Below, piece by piece: positions 17,583 to 26,276 of a DNA stretch of 64,000 bases (position 1 is the first letter of the stretch; every line of letters begins with the position of its first letter). The notes beneath the pieces are model-generated. The model saw only the letters and a program-made list of their open reading frames with translations. It did not search any database and was not told the DNA's origin. The stretch lies in assembly GCF_000504305.1 (NCBI RefSeq), contig NZ_KI632512.1, forward strand, positions 404,388 to 468,387, written 5' to 3'. The position numbers were made by a program, and so were the translations under genes. The DNA comes from Nitratidesulfovibrio termitidis HI1. Its GTDB lineage: Bacteria; Desulfobacterota; Desulfovibrionia; Desulfovibrionales; Desulfovibrionaceae.

Positions 17583-19537
17583 GAATAGGTGTTTTCGTCT
17601 GCCACTGCGGCAGCAACATCGGCGGCACCGTGGACGTGCCCGGCGTGGCCGAGGTGGCCCGCGCCTACCCCGACGTGGTCTTTTCTTCCGACACCATGTA
17701 CGCGTGCTCCGAACCGGGGCAGGCAGCCATCGTGGACGCCATCAAGGAACATGCGCTGGACGGCGTGGTGGTTGCCTCGTGCACCCCGCGCATGCACGAG
17801 CCCACCTTCCGCCGCACGGTGGAACGGGCCGGGTTGAACCGCTACATGTTCGAAATGGCTAACATCCGCGAGCATGTCTCGTGGATCGGCAAGGACCGTG
17901 AGGCCAACAGCAACAAGGCGGCGGAACTGGTCCGCATGGCCGTGGAAAAGCTGCGCCTGAACGCGCCGCTGTACCCCAAGTCGTTCGACGTGACCAAGCG
18001 CGTGCTGGTCATCGGCGGCGGGGTGGCTGGCATCCAGGCCGCGCTGGACTGCGCCGACGGCGGCATCGAAGTGGTGCTGGTGGAACGCGAATCGACCATC
18101 GGCGGCAAGATGGCCAAGCTGGACAAGACCTTCCCCACCGTGGACTGTTCCAGCTGCATCCTTGGCCCCAAGATGGTGGACGTGTCGCAGCACCCCAACA
18201 TCCGCCTGTACGCCCATGCCGAGGTCGAGAAGATCGGCGGCTACGTGGGCAACTTCAAGGTGGATGTGCGGCGCAAGGCAACCTACGTGGACTGGGAACT
18301 GTGCACCGGCTGCGGCCTGTGCATGGAAAAGTGCCCCAGCAAGAAGTCGCCCGATGCGTTCAACGAGCATGTGGGCGTTACCACTTCCATCAACATCCCG
18401 TTCCCGCAGGCCATCCCCAAGAAGGCCATCATCGATCCCACGTCCTGCCGCCAGTTCGTCAAGGGCAAGTGCGGCGTGTGCGCCAAGGTGTGTCCCACCG
18501 GGGCCATCCGCTACGACATGGAAGATCAGGTGGTGACTGAAGAAGTGGGGGCCATCATCACGGCCACGGGCTACGATCTGTTCGACTACACCAGGTACGC
18601 GGAATACGGCGGCGGGCGCTACCCGGACGTGATCACCTCGCTCCAGTACGAGCGGCTGCTGTCGGCGTCCGGCCCCACGGGCGGGCATGTCAAGCGCCCG
18701 TCCGACGGAAAAGAGCCCAAGACAGTGGTGTTCATCCAGTGCGTGGGCTCGCGTGACCGTTCGGTGGACCGCCCGTACTGCAGCGGCTTCTGCTGCATGT
18801 ACACCGCCAAGCAGGCGGTGCTGACCAAGGACCACATCCCCGATTCGCGCAGCTACGTGTTCTACATGGACATTCGCGCCAACGGGAAGATGTACGAGGA
18901 GTTCACCCGCCGGGCCATGGAAGAGTACGGCGTGCAGTACGTGCGCGGCCGCGTGTCCATGATCGTCCCGCAGGGCGACACCTACCTGGTGCGCGGGGTA
19001 GACACGCTGCTTGGCGAACAGGTGGAGGTGCCCGCCGACCTGGTGGTGCTGGCCGTGGGGGCGGAATCGTCCCACGGGGCGCCGCAATTGGCCGAAAAGC
19101 TGCGCATTTCGTACGACAACTACGGCTTTTTCATGGAAAGCCATTGCAAGCTGCGCCCGGTGGAAACCAATACCGCGGGGGTCTACCTTGCCGGTGCGTG
19201 CCAGGGCCCCAAGGATATTCCGTCCTCGGTGGGGCAGGGCAGCGCGGCGGCGGCTAAGGTGCTGGGCCTTTTCTCGCGCGGCAGGCTGGAAAGCGACCCG
19301 CAGATATCGCAGGTGGACGTGCGCCGCTGCGTGGGCTGCGGCAAGTGCATCACCACCTGCCCTTACGGGGCCATCGAATGGATGGAACTGCGCGGCGAGA
19401 TGAAGGCCCGCGTCATTGAAACGGTGTGCCAGGGCTGCGGTATCTGCACGGTCACCTGTCCTCAGGGTGCCGTCCAGCTGCAGCACTTCACCGACAACCA
19501 GATCCTCGCGGAGGTCAACGCACTATGCCTGTCCTGA
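17579..19537 (+). CDS. hdrA: HdrA, FAD and Fe-S subunit of heterodisulfide reductase
   Basis: Flavoprotein of 652 residues proposed to be the site of electron bifurcation in Flx-Hdr. The N-terminal domain starts RIGVFVCHCGSNIGGTV. The FAD-binding GGGVAGIQAALD is near residue 142, followed by the HdrA-type cysteine run DCSSCILGPKM. Four cluster motifs follow: CTGCGLCMEKCP, CGVCAKVCPTGA, CVGCGKCITTCP and CQGCGICTVTCP. Length fits classical HdrA, with no selenocysteine codon. It overlaps hdrB by ATGA and the flxD part of the next gene by 13 bases. Confidence 0.95.
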   Translation: MRIGVFVCHCGSNIGGTVDVPGVAEVARAYPDVVFSSDTMYACSEPGQAAIVDAIKEHALDGVVVASCTPRMHEPTFRRTVERAGLNRYMFEMANIREHVSWIGKDREANSNKAAELVRMAVEKLRLNAPLYPKSFDVTKRVLVIGGGVAGIQAALDCADGGIEVVLVERESTIGGKMAKLDKTFPTVDCSSCILGPKMVDVSQHPNIRLYAHAEVEKIGGYVGNFKVDVRRKATYVDWELCTGCGLCMEKCPSKKSPDAFNEHVGVTTSINIPFPQAIPKKAIIDPTSCRQFVKGKCGVCAKVCPTGAIRYDMEDQVVTEEVGAIITATGYDLFDYTRYAEYGGGRYPDVITSLQYERLLSASGPTGGHVKRPSDGKEPKTVVFIQCVGSRDRSVDRPYCSGFCCMYTAKQAVLTKDHIPDSRSYVFYMDIRANGKMYEEFTRRAMEEYGVQYVRGRVSMIVPQGDTYLVRGVDTLLGEQVEVPADLVVLAVGAESSHGAPQLAEKLRISYDNYGFFMESHCKLRPVETNTAGVYLAGACQGPKDIPSSVGQGSAAAAKVLGLFSRGRLESDPQISQVDVRRCVGCGKCITTCPYGAIEWMELRGEMKARVIETVCQGCGICTVTCPQGAVQLQHFTDNQILAEVNALCLS

Positions 19538-21018
19538 AGGGGAAGGAACTCCGCGTCGTAGGGTTCCTGTGCAACTGGTGCTCGTACGGCGGTGCCGACA
19601 CCGCCGGGGTCGGGCGATTCTCGCAGCCCACGGACCTGCGCATCATCCGCGTGCCCTGTTCGGGCCGCGTGGATCCCATGTTCGTGGTAAAGGCGCTGCT
19701 TGGCGGCGCGGACGGCGTGCTGGTTTCCGGCTGCCACCCGCGCGACTGTCACTACAGCCAGGGCAACTTCTACGCCCGACGTCGGCTTGAAACGCTGAAG
19801 ACCTTCCTGCCCGCCCTCGGCATCGACCCGGACCGCTTCCAGTACACCTGGGTGTCCGCGTCGGAAGGGCAGCGCTGGAAGAACGTCGTATCGAACTTCG
19901 TGGAAAAGGTGCACCAGCTGGGGCATGCCCCGCGCATAGAGGAAGCCGCTCCGTACCTGCCGCTGGCAGAAAAGGGCGACACCCCGCGCGCGCCACTGCG
20001 TCCGCTTGCCTACCCGGCGGCGGGAACGCTGGCGGCATCGCTGGAGCAACTGCGCGAAAAGATTCGCGCGGCGTTGCCGGAACTGGAATGCGTGATCGGC
20101 TGGCAGCAGGGCTTTGATGCGCTGCACGCCACGCCGCTGTTCATGCGCAAGCCCGAGGACGTGGACAAGCTGACCTGGGGTCCGCTGAACGTGCACAACC
20201 TGGCCACCTACCTGCCGCAGTTCAAGAACCGCAAGGTGGGCGTGGTGGTGAAGGGGTGCGACAGCCGCTCGGTCATCGAGCTGTTGCAGGAAAAGCTGGT
20301 GGAGCCCGACAACGTGCGGGTGTTCGGCATGCCCTGCGAGGGCGTGGTGGACATGACCCGCGTGCAGAAGGCGCTGGACGGCACCGGTAACGCGGATGGC
20401 GCAATCTGCGCCGACACGGCGCCTTCTTCGGTAGGCGTTGACGGCGACAACCTGTCCTTTGAAGGCGAAGCCCCCGCCCGGCTCAAGCTGACCGACATGG
20501 TGGCCGAAAAGTGCCGCACCTGCGACACCCCGGTGCCCCTGCTGGGCGACGTGGTGGAGGGCAGCGCCTCCGCCTCGGCGGGCCCCGCGCCCGACGCGCC
20601 GCCCAGTCTCGAAGCCCTGGACGCCATGACCCCGGAACAGCGGCGCGGCTTCTGGCGCGCCCAGATGAGCCGTTGCCTGCGCTGCTACGCCTGCCGCAAC
20701 GCCTGTCCCATGTGCGTGTGCCGCGACCACTGCATCGCCGAAAGCCGCGACCCGCACTGGACCACCCAGGAAGGCAACGTGCGCGAGAAGTTGCAGTTCC
20801 AGGTCATCCATGCCCTGCACCTGGCCGGGCGCTGCACCGAATGCGGCGAATGCCAGCGGGCCTGCCCGGTGAACATTCCGGTGCTGGCCCTCAAGCAGTG
20901 GATGAACCGTTCGGTGCGCACCCTGTTCGACTACCGCGCCGGCGTTGACGTGGACGCGGTGCCGCCGCTGCTGGCCTTTGCCGTGGAAGAAAAGAACATC
21001 AAGGAGCATGGGCTGTGA
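19525..21018 (+). CDS. flxD/flxC: FlxD-FlxC fusion protein (MvhD-like domain plus Fe-S domain)
   Basis: A single 497-residue frame carrying two Flx modules. Residues 1-135 are MvhD/FlxD-like, with Cys16, Cys19 (FLCNWCS), Cys45 (RVPCSG), Cys70 and Cys75 (SGCHPRDCHY), the ligands of a [2Fe-2S] cluster that passes electrons to HdrA. An Ala/Pro-rich linker follows (about 136-175). Residues 176-497 match FlxC: KGCDSRSV near 244, CRTC at 330-333, CLRCYACRNACPMCVC at 384-399 and CTECGECQRACP at 437-447. I see no stop or shift between the modules. FlxC and FlxD are named as separate subunits in D. vulgaris, so this looks like a natural fusion. GGAGG lies 10 bases before the ATG. Confidence 0.85.
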   Translation: MPVLKGKELRVVGFLCNWCSYGGADTAGVGRFSQPTDLRIIRVPCSGRVDPMFVVKALLGGADGVLVSGCHPRDCHYSQGNFYARRRLETLKTFLPALGIDPDRFQYTWVSASEGQRWKNVVSNFVEKVHQLGHAPRIEEAAPYLPLAEKGDTPRAPLRPLAYPAAGTLAASLEQLREKIRAALPELECVIGWQQGFDALHATPLFMRKPEDVDKLTWGPLNVHNLATYLPQFKNRKVGVVVKGCDSRSVIELLQEKLVEPDNVRVFGMPCEGVVDMTRVQKALDGTGNADGAICADTAPSSVGVDGDNLSFEGEAPARLKLTDMVAEKCRTCDTPVPLLGDVVEGSASASAGPAPDAPPSLEALDAMTPEQRRGFWRAQMSRCLRCYACRNACPMCVCRDHCIAESRDPHWTTQEGNVREKLQFQVIHALHLAGRCTECGECQRACPVNIPVLALKQWMNRSVRTLFDYRAGVDVDAVPPLLAFAVEEKNIKEHGL

Positions 21019-22109
21019 TGAGCTTCGCACGATACATCGCGCGCGGCGAGCTTGCCCGCGCCCTCGACGACATGGCGCGGGGCCGCGTGACGTATGCGCC
21101 CCGCAGGGAAGGCGATGCCGTGGTCTTCCGCCCCCGCGCGGAAGGCGAGGAACCGCTGCTGGCCCGCGCCACGGTGCCGCCCAAGGGCGTCATCTTTCCG
21201 CAGAGCGAGCGGCTGTTCGCCTTCATCCGCGAAAAGGATCCCAACGACCCCGGTCGCACCACGGTGCGGCTGGATTCCAGCGTGGACATCGAACCGGCGC
21301 TGATCTTCGGCAGTCGCCCGTGCGACGCACGCGGCTTCCACATCTTCGACAGGGTCTATCTGAACGGCCCCCACCGCGACCCGTACTACGCGGCGCGGCG
21401 CGAAGCCACCGTGGTGGTCACCATGGCCTGTACCAAGGCCGGGTCCACCTGCTTCTGTCACTGGACCGGCTGCGGCCCGGCGGACGCCACCGGCTCGGAC
21501 ATCCTGCTGACCCCCGTGGGCAGTGGCGCTGATGCCGGTTTCGTGGCAATGGCCGTCACCGAGCGCGGCGGTGCCGTGCTGGAACAGGCCAACCTGCCGG
21601 AAGCCGACGCCGCCCGTGCGGACGCCGCCCAGGCCGTGCACGCGGCCACCCTGGCGGCGCTGGATGCGCAAAGCCCGGCCCCGGACCTGTCCGCCACGCC
21701 TGCCCGGCTGCTGGAACGCTTCGGCGATTCCGGCTTCTGGCGCGACATGTCGGACAAGTGCCTGTCCTGCGGGGCGTGCACCTACCTGTGCCCCACCTGC
21801 TACTGCTTCAACATCACCGACGAGAACGACGGCGGCGACGGCATGCGCGGCAGGCGGCTGCGCAGCTGGGACAACTGCATGTCCTCGCTGTTCACCCGCG
21901 AGGCCAGCGGCCACAACCCGCGCATGGGCAAGGCCCTGCGCCTGCGCAACCGCGTGGGCCACAAGTTCTCGTACTATCCGCAACTGCACGAGGGCGTTGT
22001 GTCGTGCAACGGCTGTGGCCGCTGCATCACCGGCTGCCCGGTATCCGTGGACATCCGCGAGATGGTGGTGCGCGCCACCGAAGCCAACGAGGAGACCCCC
22101 AATGCCTGA
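21018..22109 (+). CDS. flxB: FlxB, Fe-S subunit of the Flx NADH oxidoreductase
   Basis: Iron-sulfur protein of 363 residues related to the beta subunit of sulfhydrogenases, expected to carry electrons from FlxA toward FlxC/FlxD. A first cysteine group lies in CTKAGSTCFCHWTGCG near residue 137. Two further cluster motifs are CLSCGACTYLCPTCYC near 248 and CNGCGRCITGCPVSVD near 335. The ATG at 21018 overlaps the preceding stop as TGATG; a GTG at 21015 has slightly better spacing to AAGGAG (8 against 11 bases) and is equally possible. The 3' end overlaps flxA by 8 bases. Confidence 0.92.
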   Translation: MSFARYIARGELARALDDMARGRVTYAPRREGDAVVFRPRAEGEEPLLARATVPPKGVIFPQSERLFAFIREKDPNDPGRTTVRLDSSVDIEPALIFGSRPCDARGFHIFDRVYLNGPHRDPYYAARREATVVVTMACTKAGSTCFCHWTGCGPADATGSDILLTPVGSGADAGFVAMAVTERGGAVLEQANLPEADAARADAAQAVHAATLAALDAQSPAPDLSATPARLLERFGDSGFWRDMSDKCLSCGACTYLCPTCYCFNITDENDGGDGMRGRRLRSWDNCMSSLFTREASGHNPRMGKALRLRNRVGHKFSYYPQLHEGVVSCNGCGRCITGCPVSVDIREMVVRATEANEETPNA

Positions 22110-22989
22110 TGCCATCACCCCGCAAGCGGGCGCGCACGCCACCACCCTGGGCACGGGGTTCACCGACAACCCCTACCTGCCCGACGTGGCCACCGTGCTG
22201 GAAACCGTGCAGGAAACCCCGGCCATCAAGACCCTGCGCGTGCGCATTGACGACCCTGCGCGCATGGAAGCCTTCCGTTTCAACCCCGGCCAGGTGGGCC
22301 AGCTTTCGCTGTTCGGCGTGGGCGAATCCACCTTTGTCATCAATTCGCCGCCCACCCGCATGGACTACCTGCAGTTCAGCATCATGCGCGCAGGCGAGGT
22401 GACCGCCGCCCTGCACGGGCTGAAGCCCGGCGACAAGGTGGGCGTGCGCGCCCCGCTGGGCAACTGGTTTCCGTTCGAGGACATGCGCGGCAAGGATATC
22501 GTGTTCGTAGGTGGGGGCATCGGCATGGCTCCGCTGCGCACGCTGCTGCTGTACATGCTGGACAACCGCGCCGACTACGGCAACATCACGCTGCTGTACG
22601 GCGCGCGCACGCCCACGGACATGGCCTTCCGCGACGACGTGCAGGAATGGCTGGGCCGCAGCGACATGCAGACCACGCTGACCGTGGACCAGGCCCCGGA
22701 AGACTGGCCGCACCGCGCGGGGCTGATTCCCCACGTGCTGCTGGACCTTGCCCCGTCCAACGCGAACAGCGTGGCCGTGCTGTGCGGCCCGCCCATCATG
22801 ATCAAGTTCACGGTGGAGGCGCTGAAGAAGCTGCACTTCGCCGACGAGCAGATCTACACCACGCTGGAGCGGCGCATGAAGTGCGGCATCGGCATCTGCG
22901 GGCGCTGCAACATCGGCACGAAGTACGTGTGTGTGGACGGGCCGGTGTTTACCTACGCCGAACTGCGCGACTTGCCCAACGAACTCTAG
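22102..22989 (+). CDS. flxA: FlxA, FAD/NAD(P)H-binding subunit of the Flx complex
   Basis: NAD(P)H dehydrogenase subunit of 295 residues with the ferredoxin-NADP reductase fold, as in sulfhydrogenase gamma subunits. The FAD domain covers roughly residues 25-130 (FNPGQVGQLSLFGVGESTF). The NAD-binding domain has VFVGGGIGMAPLRTLL near residue 135 and LCGPPIMIKFT near 230. The end has a four-Cys [2Fe-2S] motif, MKCGIGICGRCN then KYVC. GGAG lies 7 bases before the ATG, inside flxB. Together Flx-Hdr would oxidise NADH and bifurcate electrons to ferredoxin and a disulfide acceptor. It is the last gene of the operon. Confidence 0.94.
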   Translation: MPDAITPQAGAHATTLGTGFTDNPYLPDVATVLETVQETPAIKTLRVRIDDPARMEAFRFNPGQVGQLSLFGVGESTFVINSPPTRMDYLQFSIMRAGEVTAALHGLKPGDKVGVRAPLGNWFPFEDMRGKDIVFVGGGIGMAPLRTLLLYMLDNRADYGNITLLYGARTPTDMAFRDDVQEWLGRSDMQTTLTVDQAPEDWPHRAGLIPHVLLDLAPSNANSVAVLCGPPIMIKFTVEALKKLHFADEQIYTTLERRMKCGIGICGRCNIGTKYVCVDGPVFTYAELRDLPNEL

Positions 22990-23035
22990 GCGGTGCCGCC
23001 ACAAGGTGCTTTTTGCCCTCTGCCTTCGTCAGATC

Positions 23036-23088
23036 GCCTTTTCATTCCGGTCAGATACGACAAGAGTATCCTCCCTCCATGAAAAGGC
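23036..23088 (-). repeat. Copy B of a structured intergenic motif (33-nt core inside a stem)
   Basis: GCCTTTTCAT (23036-23045) and ATGAAAAGGC (23079-23088) form a perfect 10-bp stem around a 33-base interior. Read on the minus strand, 27 of the 33 interior bases match copy A at 39324-39356, whose enclosing stem has a different sequence. The interior contains a small ATAC/GTAT hairpin with loop TCTTGTC. It lies between flxA and the rubrerythrin-like gene. Confidence 0.7.
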
Positions 23089-23238
23089 TCTCTTCCTCGG
23101 CAGAGAACAAAAATCCCACTTGTGACGACACCCCCTGAAGAGAAGAAGGGGCACGGTTCGCAGAGCGGATTCGCTTCCAACAGACAGTCCACAAGCCCCC
23201 GGCGCGGAAGCGCCGCGCCGGGGACCTACGGAGAGCAT

Positions 23239-23727
23239 ATGGCCGAGTTCTTCAACGCAGCAGACGTCACCGCCGCCGCCATCCGCATCGAGCAGCGCGG
23301 CCAGGACGTGTACAATCAGGCCGTGGCCATGGCCACCAAGCCAGAGGTCAAGGCGCTGTTCCAGCACCTGGCCGCCGAAGAGGCCAGGCACGAGGCAACC
23401 TTCCGCGCCATGGCCGACCGCGTCGGCCCCGTGGAACTGCCCGCCTGGAGCATTGCCGCCGAGTACGTGGAATATCTGCACGCGCTGCTCGATTCGCACG
23501 CGCTGTTTACCCAGGCCGGTACCCTGACTGCGCTCAAGGGGGCCGCCGACGACCATGCCGCCGCCCTGCGCATGGCCATCCAGTTCGAGAAGGACACTCT
23601 GCTGTTCTTCACCGAAATGCGCGAACTGGTGCCCGCTCAGGAAAAGGCGGCGGTGGATGCCTGCATTGCGGAAGAACGCGCCCATCTGCGCGCCCTTACC
23701 GCCATGCTGGCGCAAGTGCACGCATAG
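23239..23727 (+). CDS. Rubrerythrin-like ferritin-fold protein without rubredoxin domain
   Basis: Four-helix protein of 162 residues with diiron motifs AAEEARHEATFRAM near residue 50 and IAEERAHLRAL near 145, plus a further Glu in QFEKDTL. It lacks the C-terminal rubredoxin-type CxxC site of full rubrerythrins, so it resembles the erythrin/ferritin-like domain group that handles peroxide or iron. The start at 23239 follows GGAGAG. The frame extends upstream but without a start signal. It follows the flx operon by 250 bases, a gap that holds the structured motif. A role in protecting oxygen-sensitive enzymes is plausible but not shown. Confidence 0.85.
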   Translation: MAEFFNAADVTAAAIRIEQRGQDVYNQAVAMATKPEVKALFQHLAAEEARHEATFRAMADRVGPVELPAWSIAAEYVEYLHALLDSHALFTQAGTLTALKGAADDHAAALRMAIQFEKDTLLFFTEMRELVPAQEKAAVDACIAEERAHLRALTAMLAQVHA

Positions 23728-23838
23728 CCCTTTGCGCACCAGCGGCCGCTGGTGCACGCATGTTCCGCGCGCGACGACTGACGCAACGGCGCGCGCGGGG
23801 CCGGTCCGCACCGGGTGCGGTCCGGCGCAATGGAGGGG

Positions 23839-23870
23839 CGGACGGCCGGAAAGAGGCACCCGGCCGTCCG
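23839..23870 (+). terminator. Hairpin after the rubrerythrin-like gene
   Basis: CGGACGGCCGG and CCGGCCGTCCG form an 11-bp stem with a 10-base loop; the following TCATCTCC is only weakly T-rich. Confidence 0.55.
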
Positions 23871-23991
23871 TCATCTCCATGGTCAGCGTCGCATGACCGC
23901 CCTGTGCAGCCTCCCGCGGGCGGCGGATACAGCCTGGCAGTGTGCCACGGCGCGTTGTCGTCCGTGCCGCCCGCCAGTACGGGAGGCCCTG

Positions 23992-24879
23992 GTGTTGCAA
24001 GCATCCCCCTTCGATTCCTCTCCCCTGGGTGATCCGGACATGGCCCCGGCGTCCTCCGGTTTTCGCGCGGTTCAGTCCGGCGGTGTTCCCGCGTGGAGCA
24101 TTGCCGACGAGCGTGTCTTTCTGGATCATATCCCCTCGCTGTTCCTGGCATCCGACCTGTTCGCCGCCGCCTATCTGCGCGCGGAACGCCATTGCCTGCG
24201 CCCGGTGACGCCGCTGGCGCTTTCCGCCGCCGTCACCTGCGAGGGGCCGTGGCTGGACCAGAGTGATCTGGACGTCTACCTGGCCTGCCTGCTGCTGGCC
24301 CTGCGCCAGGGCGGACGTGCCCCCCGGCTGCGCTGCCCGGCGGACGAACCCGCCCGGCTGGCCGGGCTTGGGGGCAGGGCAGGGGCGGCACGCTTTGCCA
24401 CGCGGCTGCACCGCCTGCACGAGGCCCGCATGGCCTGCGATGATGGCCGGTTTGCGGCACGCATGCAGCTTGTGTCCGCCGTGGTGCGCGATGAGGCATC
24501 CGGCACCCTGCGCATCGAGTTCGGCCCCGAGCCCTTCGAGGCGCTGTGCCATGCGCCGGGTGCTGCGCGTTTCATCGCGGACAGGGCCACGCTGGGCCGC
24601 GACGGTCTGGGCAAGTGGCTGATGGGCGTGGCCTGGACCCTGCGCGAAACCTGCCTGATCGATCCCCAACGCCTGCGGGCCCTGGCGCCCGGGGGAAAGG
24701 GCCGGGATATCCTGCCGCTGTTGCAGGAATTCGCCCGGCGTGGTTATATCCGCGACATGGTCACCCGTTCTGACGGGCTCGTGATCGTTCAGCCGGGCCA
24801 TCGCCCCGGCGGCTCGCATGCTGCCGTGTGCGGGCACGGCGGCGAGAGCATGCCCCAGCTGTGCAGGTTGCTGACATAG
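23992..24879 (+). CDS. TrfA-like (plasmid replication initiator family) protein
   Basis: A 295-residue product if the GTG at 23992 is used (GGGAGG 5 bases upstream); an ATG at 24040 would give 279 residues. By eye it follows the winged-helix layout of TrfA: ASDLFAAAYLRAERH, then GPWLDQSDLDVYLACLLLALRQGG, a helical LHRLHEARMA segment, and a second winged helix with LPLLQEFARRGYI near the end. TrfA of RK2 has the equivalent TARSALFTTRNKKI, LRADDDELVWQQVLEYAKR and LSRLQ segments. No plasmid functions surround it; it sits between the rubrerythrin-like gene and the second adh. It may be a domesticated DNA-binding regulator or a remnant of an integrated plasmid. The family call is an inference. Confidence 0.6.
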   Translation: MLQASPFDSSPLGDPDMAPASSGFRAVQSGGVPAWSIADERVFLDHIPSLFLASDLFAAAYLRAERHCLRPVTPLALSAAVTCEGPWLDQSDLDVYLACLLLALRQGGRAPRLRCPADEPARLAGLGGRAGAARFATRLHRLHEARMACDDGRFAARMQLVSAVVRDEASGTLRIEFGPEPFEALCHAPGAARFIADRATLGRDGLGKWLMGVAWTLRETCLIDPQRLRALAPGGKGRDILPLLQEFARRGYIRDMVTRSDGLVIVQPGHRPGGSHAAVCGHGGESMPQLCRLLT

Positions 24880-25132
24880 CGGGGATGAGCGGGTGACAGT
24901 GCCGCACCGCTGCCATGGGCGGCTGCGCGGCAGCCCCGCGCGCGACGTTGTGGGACGACGCGCGCGGTGACGTGGGCCTGTACGGGCTTGCCCGTGCATT
25001 GCCCATACCGGTACGCCGGGCCTGGCCGCCCAAGGTGGGCAGACTGGCCAGCCCGGTGAGATTGTCCGGCGAGACAGACATACAGGGCAGGCGACGCCCC
25101 GCCGTGCGCGCGGGCTTCGGGAGCAGGGACAC

Positions 25133-26275
25133 ATGCGGATCACCAAATTCGCCATTCCGGAGGTCATCTTCGGGCATGGCAGCCTTGATCATCTTGCGCC
25201 GTGCGCGCGCAGGCTGGGTGCCTCGCGCGTGTTGCTGGTCAGCGACAAGGGCCTGGAATCCAGCGGCTGGGTAGAACGGGTCATGGACATCCTGAGCGGC
25301 AACGGCCTCGAATGGGTGTACTTTTCCGATTGCAGTTCCAACCCGCGCGACCATCAGGTGCACGAGGGCGCGCGAATCTACCGCGAGGAACGCGCCGACG
25401 TGGTCATCGCCCTGGGCGGCGGCAGTCCCATGGACACGGCCAAGGGCATCGGCACCATCGTCGGCAACGGCGGACGCATCAGCGACTACGAGGGGGCCAA
25501 CAAGATCATGCGGCCCCTGCCGCCCATGATCTTTCTGCCCACCACGGCGGGCAGCGGGTCGGACATCTCGCAGTTCTGCATCATCACCGACGTGGAACGC
25601 CGCCTGAAGATGTCCATCATCAGCAGGTCGCTGATTCCCAACGTGTCCATCATCGACCCGCAGGTGCTGCTGACCAAGAGCGAGGAACTGATCATCGCCT
25701 CGGCCATCGACGCCTTTGCTCATGCCGTGGAATCGTACCTGTCGCTGCTGGCCTCGCCGTTCACGGACCATCAGGCCCTGCGCGCCATGGAGCTTATCAT
25801 GGCCAACCTGATGCCCGCCGTGGAACGGCGCGACCCACAGGCGCTGGAGCAGCTCAGCATCGCCAGCACGGCGGCGGGCATGTCGTTCAGCAATGCGGGC
25901 CTCGGCATCGGCCATTCGCTGGCCCATTCGCTGGGGGGCATGTTCGATGTGCTGCACGGCTTGGTGCACCCGGTGCTGCTGCCGCATGTGATGCGCTACA
26001 ACCTGCCGGTGAGCGTGGACCGGCTGGCGGCCATCGGGCGCATCGTGGTGGGGCCGCGCGTGGCCAGCGCGGATAGCATTGCCCGCGCGGGCATAGAGCG
26101 GCTGGGCGAATTCTTTGCCGGGCTGGGTGTGCCGGTGCGGCTGGGGCAGTTGCTGCCCGACCGGTCGGCGCTGGAGACCATTGCCCGCACGGCGGTCAAC
26201 GACGCCTGCACCCTGACCAACCCGCGCGCGGTGACCTGGCAGGACCTGCTGACCATCTGCGAAGAGGCGTGGTGA
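25133..26275 (+). CDS. Second iron-containing alcohol dehydrogenase
   Basis: Type III Fe-dependent alcohol dehydrogenase of 380 residues, paralogous to the one at 14596-15777. The NAD-binding motif LGGGSPMDTAKGIG is near residue 95. Metal ligand segments are AIDAFAHAVESYLS, GHSLAHSLGG and HGLVHPV. The substrate need not be ethanol. It is followed after one base by a histidine kinase gene and then by a sigma-54 activator gene, all in one direction, so the three are likely an operon in which the regulators may sense the state of alcohol metabolism. Confidence 0.93.
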   Translation: MRITKFAIPEVIFGHGSLDHLAPCARRLGASRVLLVSDKGLESSGWVERVMDILSGNGLEWVYFSDCSSNPRDHQVHEGARIYREERADVVIALGGGSPMDTAKGIGTIVGNGGRISDYEGANKIMRPLPPMIFLPTTAGSGSDISQFCIITDVERRLKMSIISRSLIPNVSIIDPQVLLTKSEELIIASAIDAFAHAVESYLSLLASPFTDHQALRAMELIMANLMPAVERRDPQALEQLSIASTAAGMSFSNAGLGIGHSLAHSLGGMFDVLHGLVHPVLLPHVMRYNLPVSVDRLAAIGRIVVGPRVASADSIARAGIERLGEFFAGLGVPVRLGQLLPDRSALETIARTAVNDACTLTNPRAVTWQDLLTICEEAW

Positions 26276-26276
26276 C

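Noticed and set aside
24880-25132. Promoter for the second adh-kinase-activator operon
   Set aside because: Several GG-N10-GC pairs occur by chance in this GC-rich stretch, but none has an acceptable TTGC-type -12 half.
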